In this document: one piece after another, positions 34,614 through 45,177 of the stretch
Layout: the number at the start of each line of letters is the position of its first letter
Position numbering within the stretch: position 1 is the stretch's first letter
DNA from: Streptacidiphilus sp. 4-A2
Lineage (GTDB): Bacteria; Actinomycetota; Actinomycetes; Streptomycetales; Streptomycetaceae
DNA length: 64,000 nt
NCBI GenBank assembly: GCA_014284505.1
Contig: JAAFYY010000001.1
Coordinates: 744,001-808,000, forward strand
Direction: 5' to 3'
Made by a program: the position numbers and the translations under genes
Notes under the pieces: model-generated
Database searches by the model: none
What the model saw: the letters and a program-made list of their open reading frames with translations, nothing else
What the model was told of the DNA's origin: nothing

Positions 34614-35813
34614 GTGCCCAACCACCGTGTCATCATCGTCGGCGCCGGACTCGGCGGGCTGACGCTCGCCCAGGGCCTGCGGCTCCGCGGCTTCGACGTC
34701 GCCGTGTACGAGCGCGACCCGCACCCGGACGCCCGGCCCCAGGGCTACCGCATCCAGCTCGACGAACCCGGCCTCACCGGCCTGCGGCACTGCCTGCCGG
34801 AGCGGCTGTTCCAGCTGTGCCTGGCCACGGCGGGCTCGCCGCCCGCCCGGATCTCGGTCCGCGGCCGCCAGTTGCAGCCGCTCGCCGACCGCGACGCCAC
34901 CCAGGGCCACCACCCGGACGCGCCCCGGCCACGGGCGTTCAACCGTCCCACTCTGCGCCAGATCCTGCTGTCCGGCCTGGACGGGGCGGTGCACTACGGC
35001 GCCGGACTGCTCGACTACCAGGAGCAGCCGGACGGCACGGTGACCGCCCGGTTCACCGACGGCCGCACTGCCAGGGCCGACCTGCTGGTCGGCGCGGACG
35101 GCGTGGGCTCGGCGGTGCGGGCGCTGCTGCTGCCGCAGGCCCGGGTCGAGGACGCCGGGCTGCGCCTGATCTACGGCCGGATCCCGCTGCACGGGGCGTC
35201 CGCGGTGCCCTCCTGGGTCTTCGACAGCATTTTCACCGTGGTCACCGGCGGCCCCGGCCACCCCCACCTCGGCGTCGGGCCGGTGCGCTTCGGCTCCCCG
35301 CCGGACACGGCCGGCGCGGCCGGGCAGCCGCCGGTCGTGCTCTCCCCGGTCGAGGACTACCTCGCCTGCATGGTCGGCGCACCGGCCGACCACCCGGCCC
35401 TGCCCCCGTACCCCGAGCTGCGCCGACTCGACCAGCGCGCCCTGCACGCTCTGGCCCGGACGGTGCTGGGCGACGACTGGCACCCCGATGTGCACCGCCT
35501 GCTGGAGCTGTGGCAGACCGAATCGCTCTTCCCGCTGCGCATCTCCACCGCCGCCCCGGTGCAGCCGTGGCAGTCGGGCCCGGTGACCCTGCTCGGGGAC
35601 GCCATCCACGCGATGAGCCCGGTGCTGGCGATGGGGGCGAACACCGCGATCCGCGACGCGGGCGAACTGGCACAGGCGCTGTCGGCCGCCCCCGGTTCCA
35701 CGGCGGGAATGCTGGAGGCCGTGCGCGGCCATGAGCGCCGGATGATCGACTACGCCTTCTCCGTCGTCGAGTCCTCCCGCCGGGCCGGACAGCGGCGCGT
35801 CGGCCAGCGCTGA
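34614..35813 (+). CDS. FAD-dependent monooxygenase (PHBH fold)
   Basis: 399 residues in one clean frame. FAD-binding MPNHRVIIVGAGLGGLTLAQGLRLRGFDVAVYERD (GxGxxG), the DG motif ADLLVGADGVGSAVR at about residue 163, and the second FAD contact PVTLLGDAIHAMSPVLAMGANTAIRDAGELAQAL near residue 325. Class A flavoprotein monooxygenase, using NAD(P)H and O2 to hydroxylate an aromatic or polyketide; many sit in secondary metabolism or degradation of xenobiotics. GTG 34614 is the start nearest to the FAD motif. Followed by a strong terminator. Confidence 0.92.
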   Translation: MPNHRVIIVGAGLGGLTLAQGLRLRGFDVAVYERDPHPDARPQGYRIQLDEPGLTGLRHCLPERLFQLCLATAGSPPARISVRGRQLQPLADRDATQGHHPDAPRPRAFNRPTLRQILLSGLDGAVHYGAGLLDYQEQPDGTVTARFTDGRTARADLLVGADGVGSAVRALLLPQARVEDAGLRLIYGRIPLHGASAVPSWVFDSIFTVVTGGPGHPHLGVGPVRFGSPPDTAGAAGQPPVVLSPVEDYLACMVGAPADHPALPPYPELRRLDQRALHALARTVLGDDWHPDVHRLLELWQTESLFPLRISTAAPVQPWQSGPVTLLGDAIHAMSPVLAMGANTAIRDAGELAQALSAAPGSTAGMLEAVRGHERRMIDYAFSVVESSRRAGQRRVGQR

Positions 35814-35828
35814 CCGGAGCCGCGCGAC

Positions 35829-35866
35829 CGCACCGGCCGGGCCGTTGCGGTGGCCCGGCCGGTGCG
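35829..35866. terminator. terminator hairpin between convergent genes
   Basis: Perfect 15-bp stem CGCACCGGCCGGGCC / GGCCCGGCCGGTGCG, 8-base loop, 16 bases after the monooxygenase stop. Confidence 0.88.
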
Positions 35867-35878
35867 GGGTACGGGGGT

Positions 35879-35940
35879 GCGGTTGCGGTTGCGGTTGCGG
35901 TTGCGGTTGCGGTTGCGGTTCAGCGTTCAGCGTTCAGCAG
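35879..35940. repeat. hexamer tandem repeat (GCGGTT)7 followed by (CAGCGTT)n
   Basis: Seven perfect copies of a hexamer, then nearly three of a heptamer, in the 3' flank of the sedolisin gene. Simple repeat; no spacer-repeat order. Confidence 0.92.
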
Positions 35941-35943
35941 TGC

Positions 35944-38008
35944 TCAGTGACGGAACGACAGCAGGTAGCCCAGCTTGGGCGAGCCCAGGCCGGACACGTC
36001 GTTGTATCCGGGTGTCGCCTTGAGGGTGTAGTCGGTGCCCAGGGTGAACAGCTGGCCCTGCCGCACACCGTTGCTGAGACCGCTGTCGTAGGCGATGGCC
36101 TTGGTGCTGCCACCGGGGTTGTCGGCGACGGTGTGGAACGCCTGTGTGCCAAGGGCCCGGTAGCGGGCGTAGATCTCGGGTTGGCGAAGCCCAGCGGCCA
36201 GCCGGCGGCCTGCTGCGCGTCGGCCTGCACCCCGGAGAACAGCGGGCAGGCGATGCTGGTGCCGCCGTAGCCCTGCTCGGCGAAGCCGGTGGTGCCGTCG
36301 GGCAGCTTCTGGGTGAAGCCGACCATGGTGGTCAGGAACAGGTCGCCCTCCATGCCGACGTCCGGCACCTCGCGCATGGGCGCGGCCGCGGGCTCACCGC
36401 TGAGCAGGGTGTCCGCGAGCGCCGAGGGCACCACGCCCTTCTGGTAGTAGGGCTGGGTGTAGTCGGAGCTGGTGCCGCCGCCGCTGCCGAAGATGAAGGT
36501 GCCGGGCAGGCCGGACCAGGCGGTGCCGTTCTCCAGGTTGGCCTGGGAGTCGCCCATGCCGGTCTCGAACTGGTAGTTGCCGTGCTTGCCGATCCCGATC
36601 GCGGTGGCGCCGACCGCGGTCACCCACGGGTCCTCGGCCGGGAACTGGACCTGCGGCTCCGAGGAGGTGGCGTCGCAGTTGACGCCCTGGGCGACGATCG
36701 CGGGAGCCTCGGTGCTGCAGTCGCCGGAGGAGAAGTTGAAGCCGATGCCCTCGACCGCGCCCTGCTCGAACTCCTGGTTGTACTCCTGGAGGTTCGCGGC
36801 CGGGGTGTTGCCGTTGGTGTCGTAGATGTCCTCGGCGAAGGAGTCGGAGACCACGTCGGCGAGGTGGTTGTCGACGATGTCGGCCTCGGCCGCGATCAGG
36901 TCGCTGTCGAAGAGGAGTTGGCGCCCACATAGACGACCTTGGCGTTGGGGGCCATCGTGTGCACCTCCTCCACGTCGAGCGACTCCTCCGGCGTCCAGTC
37001 ACCGCACGCGGCCTGGTTCGCCCACGCGGACTGGGTCACCACCTGGCTGAACTGGCCGGAGCGGAAGGCCGGGAAGCCGTTGTCGCGGTCGAACTCGTTC
37101 ACGTCGGAGGCGATGGTGGGCGAGCCGTAGGCATCGACCACCGCGATCGTCACGCCCTTGCCGGTCAGCCCGCTGGCGTCCACCTGGTAGGCCGACCTGA
37201 GCTGCTTCGGCAGGTAGCCGCACATGGGGTTCGGGGCCTGGTGACCGTAGGCGGTCGGCAGGGTGGTTGCCGCGCTCTGGTTGTAGTAGGTGGTGCAGGG
37301 GGTGACACCGATGTACGGCGCCCCGTTGGGGCCGGTCGTCAGCTTTCCGGCGCCCGGAGCCAGCGCCGGTGTGGCGGTGGGCTGTTCGACCCTGGGGGCG
37401 TTGTCGAGGCCGTCCACGCCCAGCACGGCCGGGGCGACCGCGGCCGGCAGCACGGCCGCGTGCTGCGGCGCGTAGTAGGTGTGGCCCGAGACCGCGTAGT
37501 TGACGAGCGGGGTACCGAAGGCCGCCCGGACCGTCGCCGGGTCGCCGGTCGCGGTGATGTACTGCTCGGTTGTGGCGGTGACCTTCATGCCGGCGCCCGC
37601 CAGCCAGGAGCGCACGGCCGACTGCTCGGTGGCGGTGGGACCGAAGCGCGCGTCCTGCTGCGCGGGGGAGGTAGTGGTGGTAGAGGGCGCCGGCCGGGTC
37701 GGAGACCTCGGTCGCGTAGGCGGCCAGGCCGCTCGCATCCTTGGAGGTCAGGTACACGTCAACCGATATCGCGGTCCCGGCCGGGGTCGCCCCCGCGCGG
37801 CCTGCGGGGTCGCCCAGTTGGGCACCGATCCGCCGAGCGGGGAGGTGGTCGCGGCGGCCGCGCTCGCGGGCTCGACACCGCCCAGCCCCAGCGAGACGGC
37901 GACCGCGAGCGCGGCAGTGGCAGCCGTCCACGCGCTCACGCCCCTCGACCGGCCTGCCGCCTGACGGCCTGATTGTCGGCCTGTTGACTGTCCGCTGTGT
38001 GCGGGCAT
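35944..38008 (-). CDS. secreted S53 peptidase (sedolisin/kumamolisin type)
   Basis: Pro-peptidase of about 690 residues. Start ATG 38008 with GGAG; signal sequence [29 protein letters not shown]. Pro-kumamolisin activation domain ([58 protein letters not shown] through DNAPRV). Catalytic domain: [27 protein letters not shown], the Glu/Asp pair in [20 protein letters not shown], oxyanion Asp in [19 protein letters not shown], serine motif [10 protein letters not shown], and calcium site [18 protein letters not shown]. Breaks near 37775, 37670, 36915 and 36180. Sedolisins work at acidic pH outside the cell; products could feed the peptide ABC system upstream. Confidence 0.9.
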
Positions 38009-38284
38009 GATGCTCCATGTCTCCCGCGACGGACCCGGGGGCCGCCGCGGGGCGTAGTGGTGCCGCGCTTTGGCGACGGCAGACGGCCACGGCGCAGGAT
38101 GTCGCGGGTGCCGTGGTGGTGCGCGGTGCGGACGCTGCTACGGAATGGCGCACATGCGGGCGGGCCGGCACTGGTCCGTCGGCTCCCCGATCCAGCTAGC
38201 AGCATGTCACGTATAATATTGCACTCTTTCAAAGGCCGTCCAGAGTCACGGCGATATTGCCCGGGCAAGCCTCCCCCCGCGCAC
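38009..38284. other. upstream region of the sedolisin gene
   Basis: No gene. The only A/T-rich part is at 38205-38232 (CACGTATAATATTGCACTC); it contains TATAAT on the plus strand (38212-38217) and TATTAT on the minus strand, without a convincing -35 on either. Promoter for the leftward peptidase gene is presumably here. Confidence 0.35.
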
Positions 38285-38330
38285 CACCGTGCCTGCCCGC
38301 GGCTACCAAGAAACCCGGGCAGGCACGGTG
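38285..38330. terminator. phosphoketolase terminator
   Basis: Perfect 15-bp stem CACCGTGCCTGCCCG / CGGGCAGGCACGGTG with a 16-base loop, 9 bases beyond the phosphoketolase stop codon. Confidence 0.88.
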
Positions 38331-38338
38331 ACGGATGG

Positions 38339-40727
38339 TCAGCTGCTCCAGGCCCAGTCGGTGACCTCGGGCAGGTCGATGCCGTGGGCGCGGATCCAGT
38401 CGTGGTGCGCTGCCGGGTGTCGGCCATCTGCTGACGCACCGTCGCGGCGCGGACGGCGAGGCCGGGGACCCGGTCGATGACATCCATCACCAGCCGGTAG
38501 CGGTCGAGGTCGTTGCGCACCACCATGTCGAAGGGGGTGGTGGTGGTTCCGACCTCCTTGTAGCCGCGCACATGCAGGTGCTGATGGTTGCTGCGGCGGT
38601 AGGCCAGGCGGTGGATGAGCCACGGGTAGCCGTGGTAGGCGAAGATGACCGGCTTGTCCGGGGTGAACAGCGCGTCGTACTCACGCTCCGGCATGCCGTG
38701 CGGATGCTCCTCGGCGGGCAGCAGCCGGGCGATGTCCACCACATTGACCACCCACCGACAGCCCAGGGAGGTGACGGCGGATCAGCGAGCTTGCGGCCAT
38801 GACCTCCTGGGTGGGCACATCCCCGGCGCAGGCCAGCACCACATCCGGCTCGCGCTCGGGGCTCTCGCTTCCGGCCCACTCCCAGATCCCGGCGCCCCGG
38901 GCGCAGTGGGCGCGGGCCTGGTCCAGGCTGAGCCAGTCGAAGCACGGCTGCTTGCCCGCGACCACCACGTTCACATAGTCCCGGCTGCGCAGCACATGGT
39001 CCGCGGTCGACAGCAGGGTGTTGGTGTCCGGCGGGAAGTAGACCCGCACCGCTTCCGGGCTCTTGTTCAGCACATGGTCGACAAAGCCCGGATCCTGGTG
39101 CGAGAAACCGTTGTGGTCCTGCCGCCAGACATGGGAGGTGAGCAGGTAGTTGAGCGAGGCGATGGGGGCGCGCCAGCTGAGCCCGCGGGTGGTGCGCAGC
39201 CACTTGATGTGCTGGTTGACCATGGAGTCGACGATATGGACGAACGCTTCGTAGCAGGAGAACAGTCCATGACGGCCTGTCAGCAGATAGCCCTCCAGCC
39301 AGCCCTGGCAGGTGTGTTCGGAGAGGATCTCCATGACCCGGCCGTCGTGGGCGAGATGCTCGTCAACCGGCAGGGTCAGCGCCTGCCAGGCCTTGCCGGT
39401 GGCCGCATACACGGCCTGGAGCCGGTTGGAGGCGGTCTCGTCGGGCCGACCATGCGGAAGTCGCGCCGGGTGGCGGTGTCGGCCATCACCTGCTCCAGCA
39501 ACTCGCCGAGGACCCTGGTGGGTTCGTGCATGGAGCTGCCCGGCCTGTCGACCGGCACCGCGAAGCGGTCGAGGTCGGCGATCGCAGCTCGCGGCAGCCA
39601 GCAACGCGTTGCGGCGCCCAGCCGCAGCCGCCCTCGGGACGACGGCCAGGACTCGCCGACCGGGCGGCCCCGCGGCGTCGAAGAGCTCTTCCGGGCGGTA
39701 GGAGCGCAGCCAGGCTTCGAGCATGGCCAGGTGCTCCGGGTTCTCCCGGGTGCCGTCCAGCGGTACCTGGTGGGCGCGCCAGGTGCCCTCCACCGGCAGG
39801 CCGTCGACCACGGCGGGGCCGGTCCAGCCCTTCGGGGTGCGCAGCACGATCATCGGCCAGCGCACCCGCTCCCGCTCCCCGCCGCCGCGCGCCCGCTGCT
39901 GGGCGGCGTGGATGCGGTCCAGCACGGTGTCCATGGCGGCGGCCATGGCCCGGTGCACGGCGGCCGGCTGGTCGCCGGTGACATAGACCGGGTCGTGCCC
40001 GTACCCGCGCAGCAGCTCGTCCAGCTCGCTCTCCGGGATCCGGGCGAGCACGGTCGGGTTGGCGATCTTGTAGCCGTTGAGGTGCAGGATCGGCAGCACC
40101 GCGCCGTCGTGGACCGGGTCGAGGAACTTGTTGGAGTGCCAGGAGGCGGCCAGCGGTCCGGTCTCCGCCTCACCGTCGCCGATGACGCAGGCCACCAGCA
40201 GCCCGGGGTTGTCCAGGGCGGCCCCGTAGGCATGCGAGAGCGAGTAGCCGAGCTCCCCGCCCTCGTGGATGGAGGCCCGGGGTCTCCGGGGCCACATGGC
40301 TGGGGACCCCGCCGGGGAAGGAGAACTGCCGGAACAGCCTCGCCATGCCGTCCTGGTCCCGGGTGATGTCCGGGTAGGTCTTGGTGTAGCTGCCTTCGAG
40401 CCAGGAGTTCGCCAGCACTGCCGGGCCGCCGTGGCCCGGCCCCCAGACGCAGATGGCGTCCAGGCCGCGGTTTCGGACGACCCGGTTGAGATGGGTGTAG
40501 ACCAGGTTCAGGCCGGGCGAGGTGCCCCAGTGGCCCAGCAGCCGGGGCTTGATGTGCTCCGGCCGCAGCGGCTCGCGCAGCAGCGGGTTGGCCAGCAGAT
40601 AGATCTGGCCGACCGCCAGATAGTTGGCGGCGCGCCAGTGCGCGTCCAGCTGCGCGACCTCCGCGTCCGAGACTGCGGTGGCGGCTGCGGAGACGGCGGT
40701 GGTGTCGGAGACGGCGGTGTCGTTCAT
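38339..40727 (-). CDS. xfp: xylulose-5-phosphate/fructose-6-phosphate phosphoketolase
   Basis: TPP-dependent enzyme, about 796 residues, splitting xylulose 5-phosphate (and often fructose 6-phosphate) with phosphate to acetyl phosphate plus glyceraldehyde 3-phosphate (or erythrose 4-phosphate). Ala/Val-rich N-terminal extension, then [77 protein letters not shown], the TPP/Mg site [80 protein letters not shown] and the end [18 protein letters not shown]. Breaks near 40280, 39680, 39600, 39450, 38770 and 38400. Gives acetyl-CoA precursor from pentoses in a carbon-saving shunt. Confidence 0.92.
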
Positions 40728-40918
40728 GCGCGCGTGGCTCCCTCGGGGCGGACTGCGGGCAGGCGTGCCGGACCGGCCCGCGCCGACCGGGCGGGGGCTC
40801 CGGCCCCACCCATGAAACGCGGTCCCGCCGGCGATCCGGGGGCCAACACGCCGTCCCGCCCGGACGCCGCACCACCGCACGGCCCGCCCGGCGTCCGCGG
40901 CCCGCCGTCCGGCGGCGC

Positions 40919-41307
40919 TCAGTGCTTCGTGTTCGACACGTACGGGTGGGATTCACACAGGTTGGACTCGCTGGGGATGTACAGCACCTGGGAGAACGAT
41001 CCCTGGAGCCGACATGGACGTCCGGCGTGTCCTGGTAGCCCCAGCCGGAGGTGGCCACCTCGGAGACCAGATACCCGTGGTCGTCACTGATGGTGATGAA
41101 CACGTCCTCCGCGGCGGAGGTGGTGTTGGTGAACGTGACCTTGATGTCCGGCGGGTGGAATCCACCGCCGTCCGAGCAGCCGGAGAGCGTGTAGCTGCCC
41201 ATGCTGTCGTGCGGGGCGGGCTCGCCAGGCCGCCCGTACTGCATCCTGCGAGTGCGCCGATGGTGCAGATGCCGCCAGATGGCGAGCACTATGCCCGTTG
41301 CCTTCAT
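40919..41307 (-). CDS. hypothetical protein with a short hydrophobic N-terminus
   Basis: About 129 residues: [25 protein letters not shown], then a Ser/Gly region and [45 protein letters not shown], and, after a one-base break near 41010, [29 protein letters not shown]. The middle reads like an immunoglobulin-like beta strand pair, and the two Cys (one near residue 48, one near the end) could be bridged. No family known to me. Start ATG 41307; stop at 40919. Confidence 0.55.
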
Positions 41308-41997
41308 ACCGTCCCCGAGGTGATTGCCGGGAGCGTAACCGGCGTCGGGGGGGCCGACGGGAGCCGTCGCTATCTGTTGGCCCGACCGCCTTTCATGCGC
41401 CATTTCCCCGGTCGCCCGGCCCCCGGCCGGGTGCGTGCCGATGACGCTGAGGCAGTGCACCGACACGGCCCGTCGCCCCGGACATCCGCCGGAAATCCGC
41501 CCGGGCATGCGCATGGCGAGTCACGACACCAGGGCCGATCACCTCCCTGGCGACCGGCCTCCCCGTCCGGTCCACCACCGTCCGAAGTCACAGCCACGTG
41601 CCGGGAGACCGACATCCGCACCGGAGCAGCCGGACAGGTTCCGCATAGTCACTGCTCAGGGCGGCAGTCACCGTCTGTCGCCAGGGACGGGAACTACTGT
41701 CCGAATGGCGGTGATACTGTGACCGCTGTGACAGGAGCGGGGGGACACAGGATTGCCAGCGAGTCTGCGGCCCCCACTACGGCGCGGGGCGCGAGGGCAG
41801 GGAAACCGCTTGACCCGTCCCTTTCCAGCACGTCCTCCCCGGTCCAGGTACCGGTGTCCGCGACGGCTTGCCGACTCTGAACGCATCGGCTCCGAAAGCA
41901 TCGCGGCCAGTGCCACCGGGGTCGGGCCCGTCGGATCGGACACCGGCAGCCGGCTGAGGGTCGACGCGCGGGATCGCGACCCATCCGGCAAGGAAAC
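41308..41997. other. 690-base region without a supported gene
   Basis: ORFs are present on both strands but none has an identifiable domain, good start signal or coding-like codon use; the C/G-rich reading frames look like shadows. Divergent promoters for the neighbours (41307 leftwards, 41998 rightwards) are expected here. A lower-G+C patch lies at 41685-41725. Confidence 0.4.
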
Positions 41998-43282
41998 ATG
42001 AACGACGCAAGCGGCTCGGTGGACGAGTCCGACGACCGGGAGAAGGCTGACGGCCCGGTACGCCGGCACCACATCCTGCTGACCCTGTGGGCTGTGCTCT
42101 GGTTCGCCGCGGTCTCGCGGCACGGCGGAGTGTCGTGGCACTACGTGAGAACCGGTCAGGAGCTGCTCTTCGGGCACGGTTCCGGGGGCGGGCTCGCCCT
42201 GTACGCCAACCACCCGGAGCTCCAGATGGGCCCGGTCAGCTTTCTGATCGCCGGGCTGTTCGCGCCCTTCCCCCGGGCGTCGGGGAGTTCCTGGCCGAGG
42301 CCCTGATGTCGGCCCTGGGCCTGTACATCCTGGTCGTCGTCGGCCGGACCGCCGCCGACCACATGATCGGCAGCGGCACCAACCACAAGCGGCTGCGGCA
42401 ACGGGTGCTGATCGCCGGGCTCGCGTTCATCCCGATGTGGACCGAGGTCGCCGTGCGCTTCGCGCACCTGGACGACGTGCTGGCGCTGTTCTTCACCGCG
42501 CTCGCGGTACGCGCGCTGGTACGCGGCCGCCCGATCGCCACCGCGCTGCTGCTGGCACTCGCGGTCGACTCCAAACCCTGGGCCGCCGACTTCCTGCCGC
42601 TGCTGCTGGCGCTGCCCCGGGCCTCCTGGCGTCCGGCGCTGCTGACCCTGGTGGCCGCGGTCGGCGCCGCCTGGGCGCCCTTCTATCTGGGCGACCTCGG
42701 CTCCTTCGCCGCCGCCAAGTTCACCATACCCAACCAGCCGGCCTCCGCCCTGCGTTGGATGGGCGTGCACGACCCGAACACGCCTGCCTGGGACCGGCCC
42801 GCACAGGCCGGACTTGGCATCGCGCTCGGCGCGATCGCGGTATGGCGCGGACGCTGGCCGGCGGTGGTCCTGCTGGGAGCGGACGCGCGCATCCTGCTCG
42901 ACCCGAGCGTCTACACCTACTACACCGCGTCCATCCTGCTGGGGACCCTGTTCTGGGACACCATCGGGCAGCGCCGGCTGGTGCCCTGGTGGAGCTGGAC
43001 GGCGGTGGCCTGCCTGTACGGTCCGGCACTGTTCGTGCCCTGGCCCTCCGTCCAGGGGCTGATCCGGCTGGCCTTCGTCGTGGTCTCGGTGGCGCTGATC
43101 CTGCTCACGCCGGACCGCCGGACCCGCCGCCGCGGCCACGCGGGCGGCCGCGGCTCGGGACCGGTGCCGCTCCCCGCCAGCGCCGGGCCTCCGGCCGTGC
43201 TTCTGCCTCCGCCTCCGCCTCCGGCCCTGCCTTCGCCTCCGCCGAAGCCCCAGCCGTCCAGCCCGGCTGGGCCGGCAGCTGA
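41998..43282 (+). CDS. polytopic membrane protein, GT87/mannosyltransferase-like
   Basis: About 428 residues with eight or more hydrophobic helices: HHILLTLWAVLWFAAVSRHGGVSWHYVRTGQELLFG, MGPVSFLIAGLFAPF, LGLYILVVVGRTAAD, VLIAGLAFIPMWTEVAVRFAHLDDVLALFFTALAVRALV, PIATALLLALAVDSKPWAADFLPLLLALP, ALLTLVAAVGAAWAPFYL, VYTYYTASILLGTLFWDTIG and LIRLAFVVVSVALILLTPD. The HLDDVLALFFTALAVRALVRGRP / VDSKPWA pattern is that of DUF2029/GT87-like lipid-linked glycosyltransferases with a periplasmic Asp. ATG 41998 with AAGGA. Break near 42275 and another near 43135; the 3' end after the Pro-rich tail is uncertain (43282 or later). Confidence 0.7.
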
Positions 43283-43352
43283 GCGCTGCGTGCCACCTCC
43301 GGGACGGGAGCTGCCGAGGAACGGCGGCTCCCGTCCCCGTCTGCACCGACGG

Positions 43353-43770
43353 TCAGCTGGTGCAGAGGACCGTCAGCCTGATGAGCGCGGGCGGCTGCGG
43401 CGAGCCCTGGTACGGCGCGATCCACGCGCCGATGCCGGTCTCCCCGTGAGCACCGTCCACCGGACCCGCTGGTTGTTGGCGAGGGGACTGCCGTCGGCGT
43501 TGGTCACCGACCACTGCTGGGGGCGCATGCCCGCGGGCAGAGGGCTTCGACTCCCTTCGACGGTCCACCACCCACACCGTCTCGGCGTCGGCAGCCTGCG
43601 CCGGACGGCCGACAGCCGCAGCCGCCGCGGCAGCCGGAGCCACGGCGGCCGGGCGGGGACGGCCGGAGCCGGGGCGGGGCCGCCGATGACGGCGGCCCGG
43701 CGGGACCGCCGACGACCGCGGCCATGGCCACCGCCGCCGTCACAGCGCCGATGAATCGTCTGTGTCGCAT
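43353..43770 (-). CDS. small secreted protein, frameshifted
   Basis: About 139 residues. Signal peptide MRHRRFIGAVTAAVAMAAVVGGPAG (ATG 43770 with GAGAGGA six bases upstream). The mature part has breaks near 43700, 43560 and 43440; joined it contains ADAETVWVVD, QQWSVTNADGSPLANNQRVRWTVLTGETGIGAWIAPYQGSPQPPALIRLTVLCTS. No catalytic motif. Divergent from a LysR gene. Function unknown. Confidence 0.6.
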
Positions 43771-44068
43771 GAATGTCCTCTCGCCGAGCGGGACCTCGGG
43801 GGTAAGGGCCCGACCGGTTACCTCCATTGCCGGGCGAGCACCCGCTCATACCGCTGCTGCCGTCCGCTCATACTGCTGCCGCCCCGCGTCACCCGTCCGC
43901 GTCATCAGCCGACGCCGCCGCGACCCCGCCGGGGACGGCGTTTCCTGGCTACCATGCATCAACGGCTCAAGTACCACGGAAACACACGTAAAGAAACATC
44001 AAAAGACGCATAAGCAAGCAAAGTCACACAAGATCGCACCGCGGACACAGAAACCCAGAGGAGCGAGG

Positions 44069-45059
44069 ATGGAGCTGGAACTTCGGCATCTACGGGCTCT
44101 GTGCGCCATCGCCGACGCGGGCAGCCTGGGCCGGGCCGCGGCCGAGCTGGGCACCTCGCAGCAGGCGGTGAGCACCCAACTGCACCGGATCGAGCTCCAC
44201 TTCGGCGAGCCGCTGTTCGAGCGCAACACCACCGGCGTACGGCCCACCCGCTACGGCGCCGAGGTCGTCGCCTCGGCCCGGGACGTGCTGGCCCGGGCCG
44301 AGGCCGTCGGACGCCGGCCGCCGCAGGACGCTCCCCCGCGGGCGCTGCGCCTGGCCGCCACCAACTCCCGATCCTGTCCGGCCTGGTCGGACGCGTCCGC
44401 AACGAGTTACCCGAGCTGGTACTGACCGTGAGCAGCGTCTACGCGTCGTCCGAGATCGTCGAACTGCTGGAGACCGGCGTCCTGGACGCGGCGATCGCGG
44501 TGGACTACCCGGGCCTGGAGCTGAGCCACTCGGACTCGGTCGGGCATCGCGGCATCGTCACCGAGCCCTCGTTCGTGGCACTGCCGGTGGACCACCGGCT
44601 CCGGCACCGGACCGAGATCGCGCTGGCCGATCTGGCCGGGGACTCCTGGTTCATCACCCCGAACGACGGCGCCGGCTGGCCCGGCGTCCTCTACTCGGCC
44701 TGTGCGGCGGCCGGGTTCGCCCCGGCCGTCGTGCACGAGTTCCTCGGCGACCGGCTCCAGCTCCAGAACATGATCGCCGACGGCCTGGGGGTCTCCCTGG
44801 TGCAGGCCACCACCCGGCCGATCCCGGGCGTGGTGGTCAAGCCGCTGACCGGCACGCCGCTGTGGTGCCGCTACCTGCTGGCCTGGCGCCGGGCGGGGGT
44901 GCCCGAGGAGGTGGCCGGGCACTCTTCACCGCGGCCAGCGCCTCCTACCGGGAGCTGATCAGCCGGGCACCGCACTTCCAGGCCTGGGCGGCCAGGACCT
45001 GCCACGGGACCCTCGGACAGGTTCCGGATCAGGTAAAGGGCACCCCCCGGATGTTGTGA
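44069..45059 (+). CDS. LysR-family transcriptional regulator, two frameshifts
   Basis: About 330 residues. HTH: MELELRHLRALCAIADAGSLGRAAAELGTSQQAVSTQLHRIELHFGEPLFERNTTGVRPTRYGAEV; effector domain in the next frame: LSGLVGRVRNELPELVLTVSSVYASSEIVELLETGVLDAAIAVDYPG, and QLQNMIADGLGVSLVQATTR; tail LFTAASASYRELISRAPHFQAW in a third. Breaks near 44370 and 44925. ATG 44069 with GAGG. Divergent from the small secreted protein; the target may be that gene or something further away. Confidence 0.88.
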
Positions 45060-45177
45060 CCGGGACACGTAATTCGCTGTGGCCATCCGCATTGTCCGGG
45101 GGTGGCGGACGGTGAGACGGTGCGTCACACGCTTCGTTCACGACCACTGAAGCGGCACCCCCACCGAAGGAGCAGCG

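Noticed and set aside
35879..35940. Repeats considered as a CRISPR array
   Set aside because: Units are 6-7 bases in direct tandem with no spacers and no cas genes nearby.
38212..38217. Perfect TATAAT considered as a promoter
   Set aside because: No matching -35 at 16-18 bases on either strand; kept only as a note on the A/T-rich intergenic patch.
41014..41880. 288-codon plus-strand frame between the phosphoketolase-side gene and the membrane protein
   Set aside because: Overlaps the reverse-strand protein at 40919-41307, which has a coherent sequence; the rest has His/Arg/Pro-rich shadow composition and no domain.
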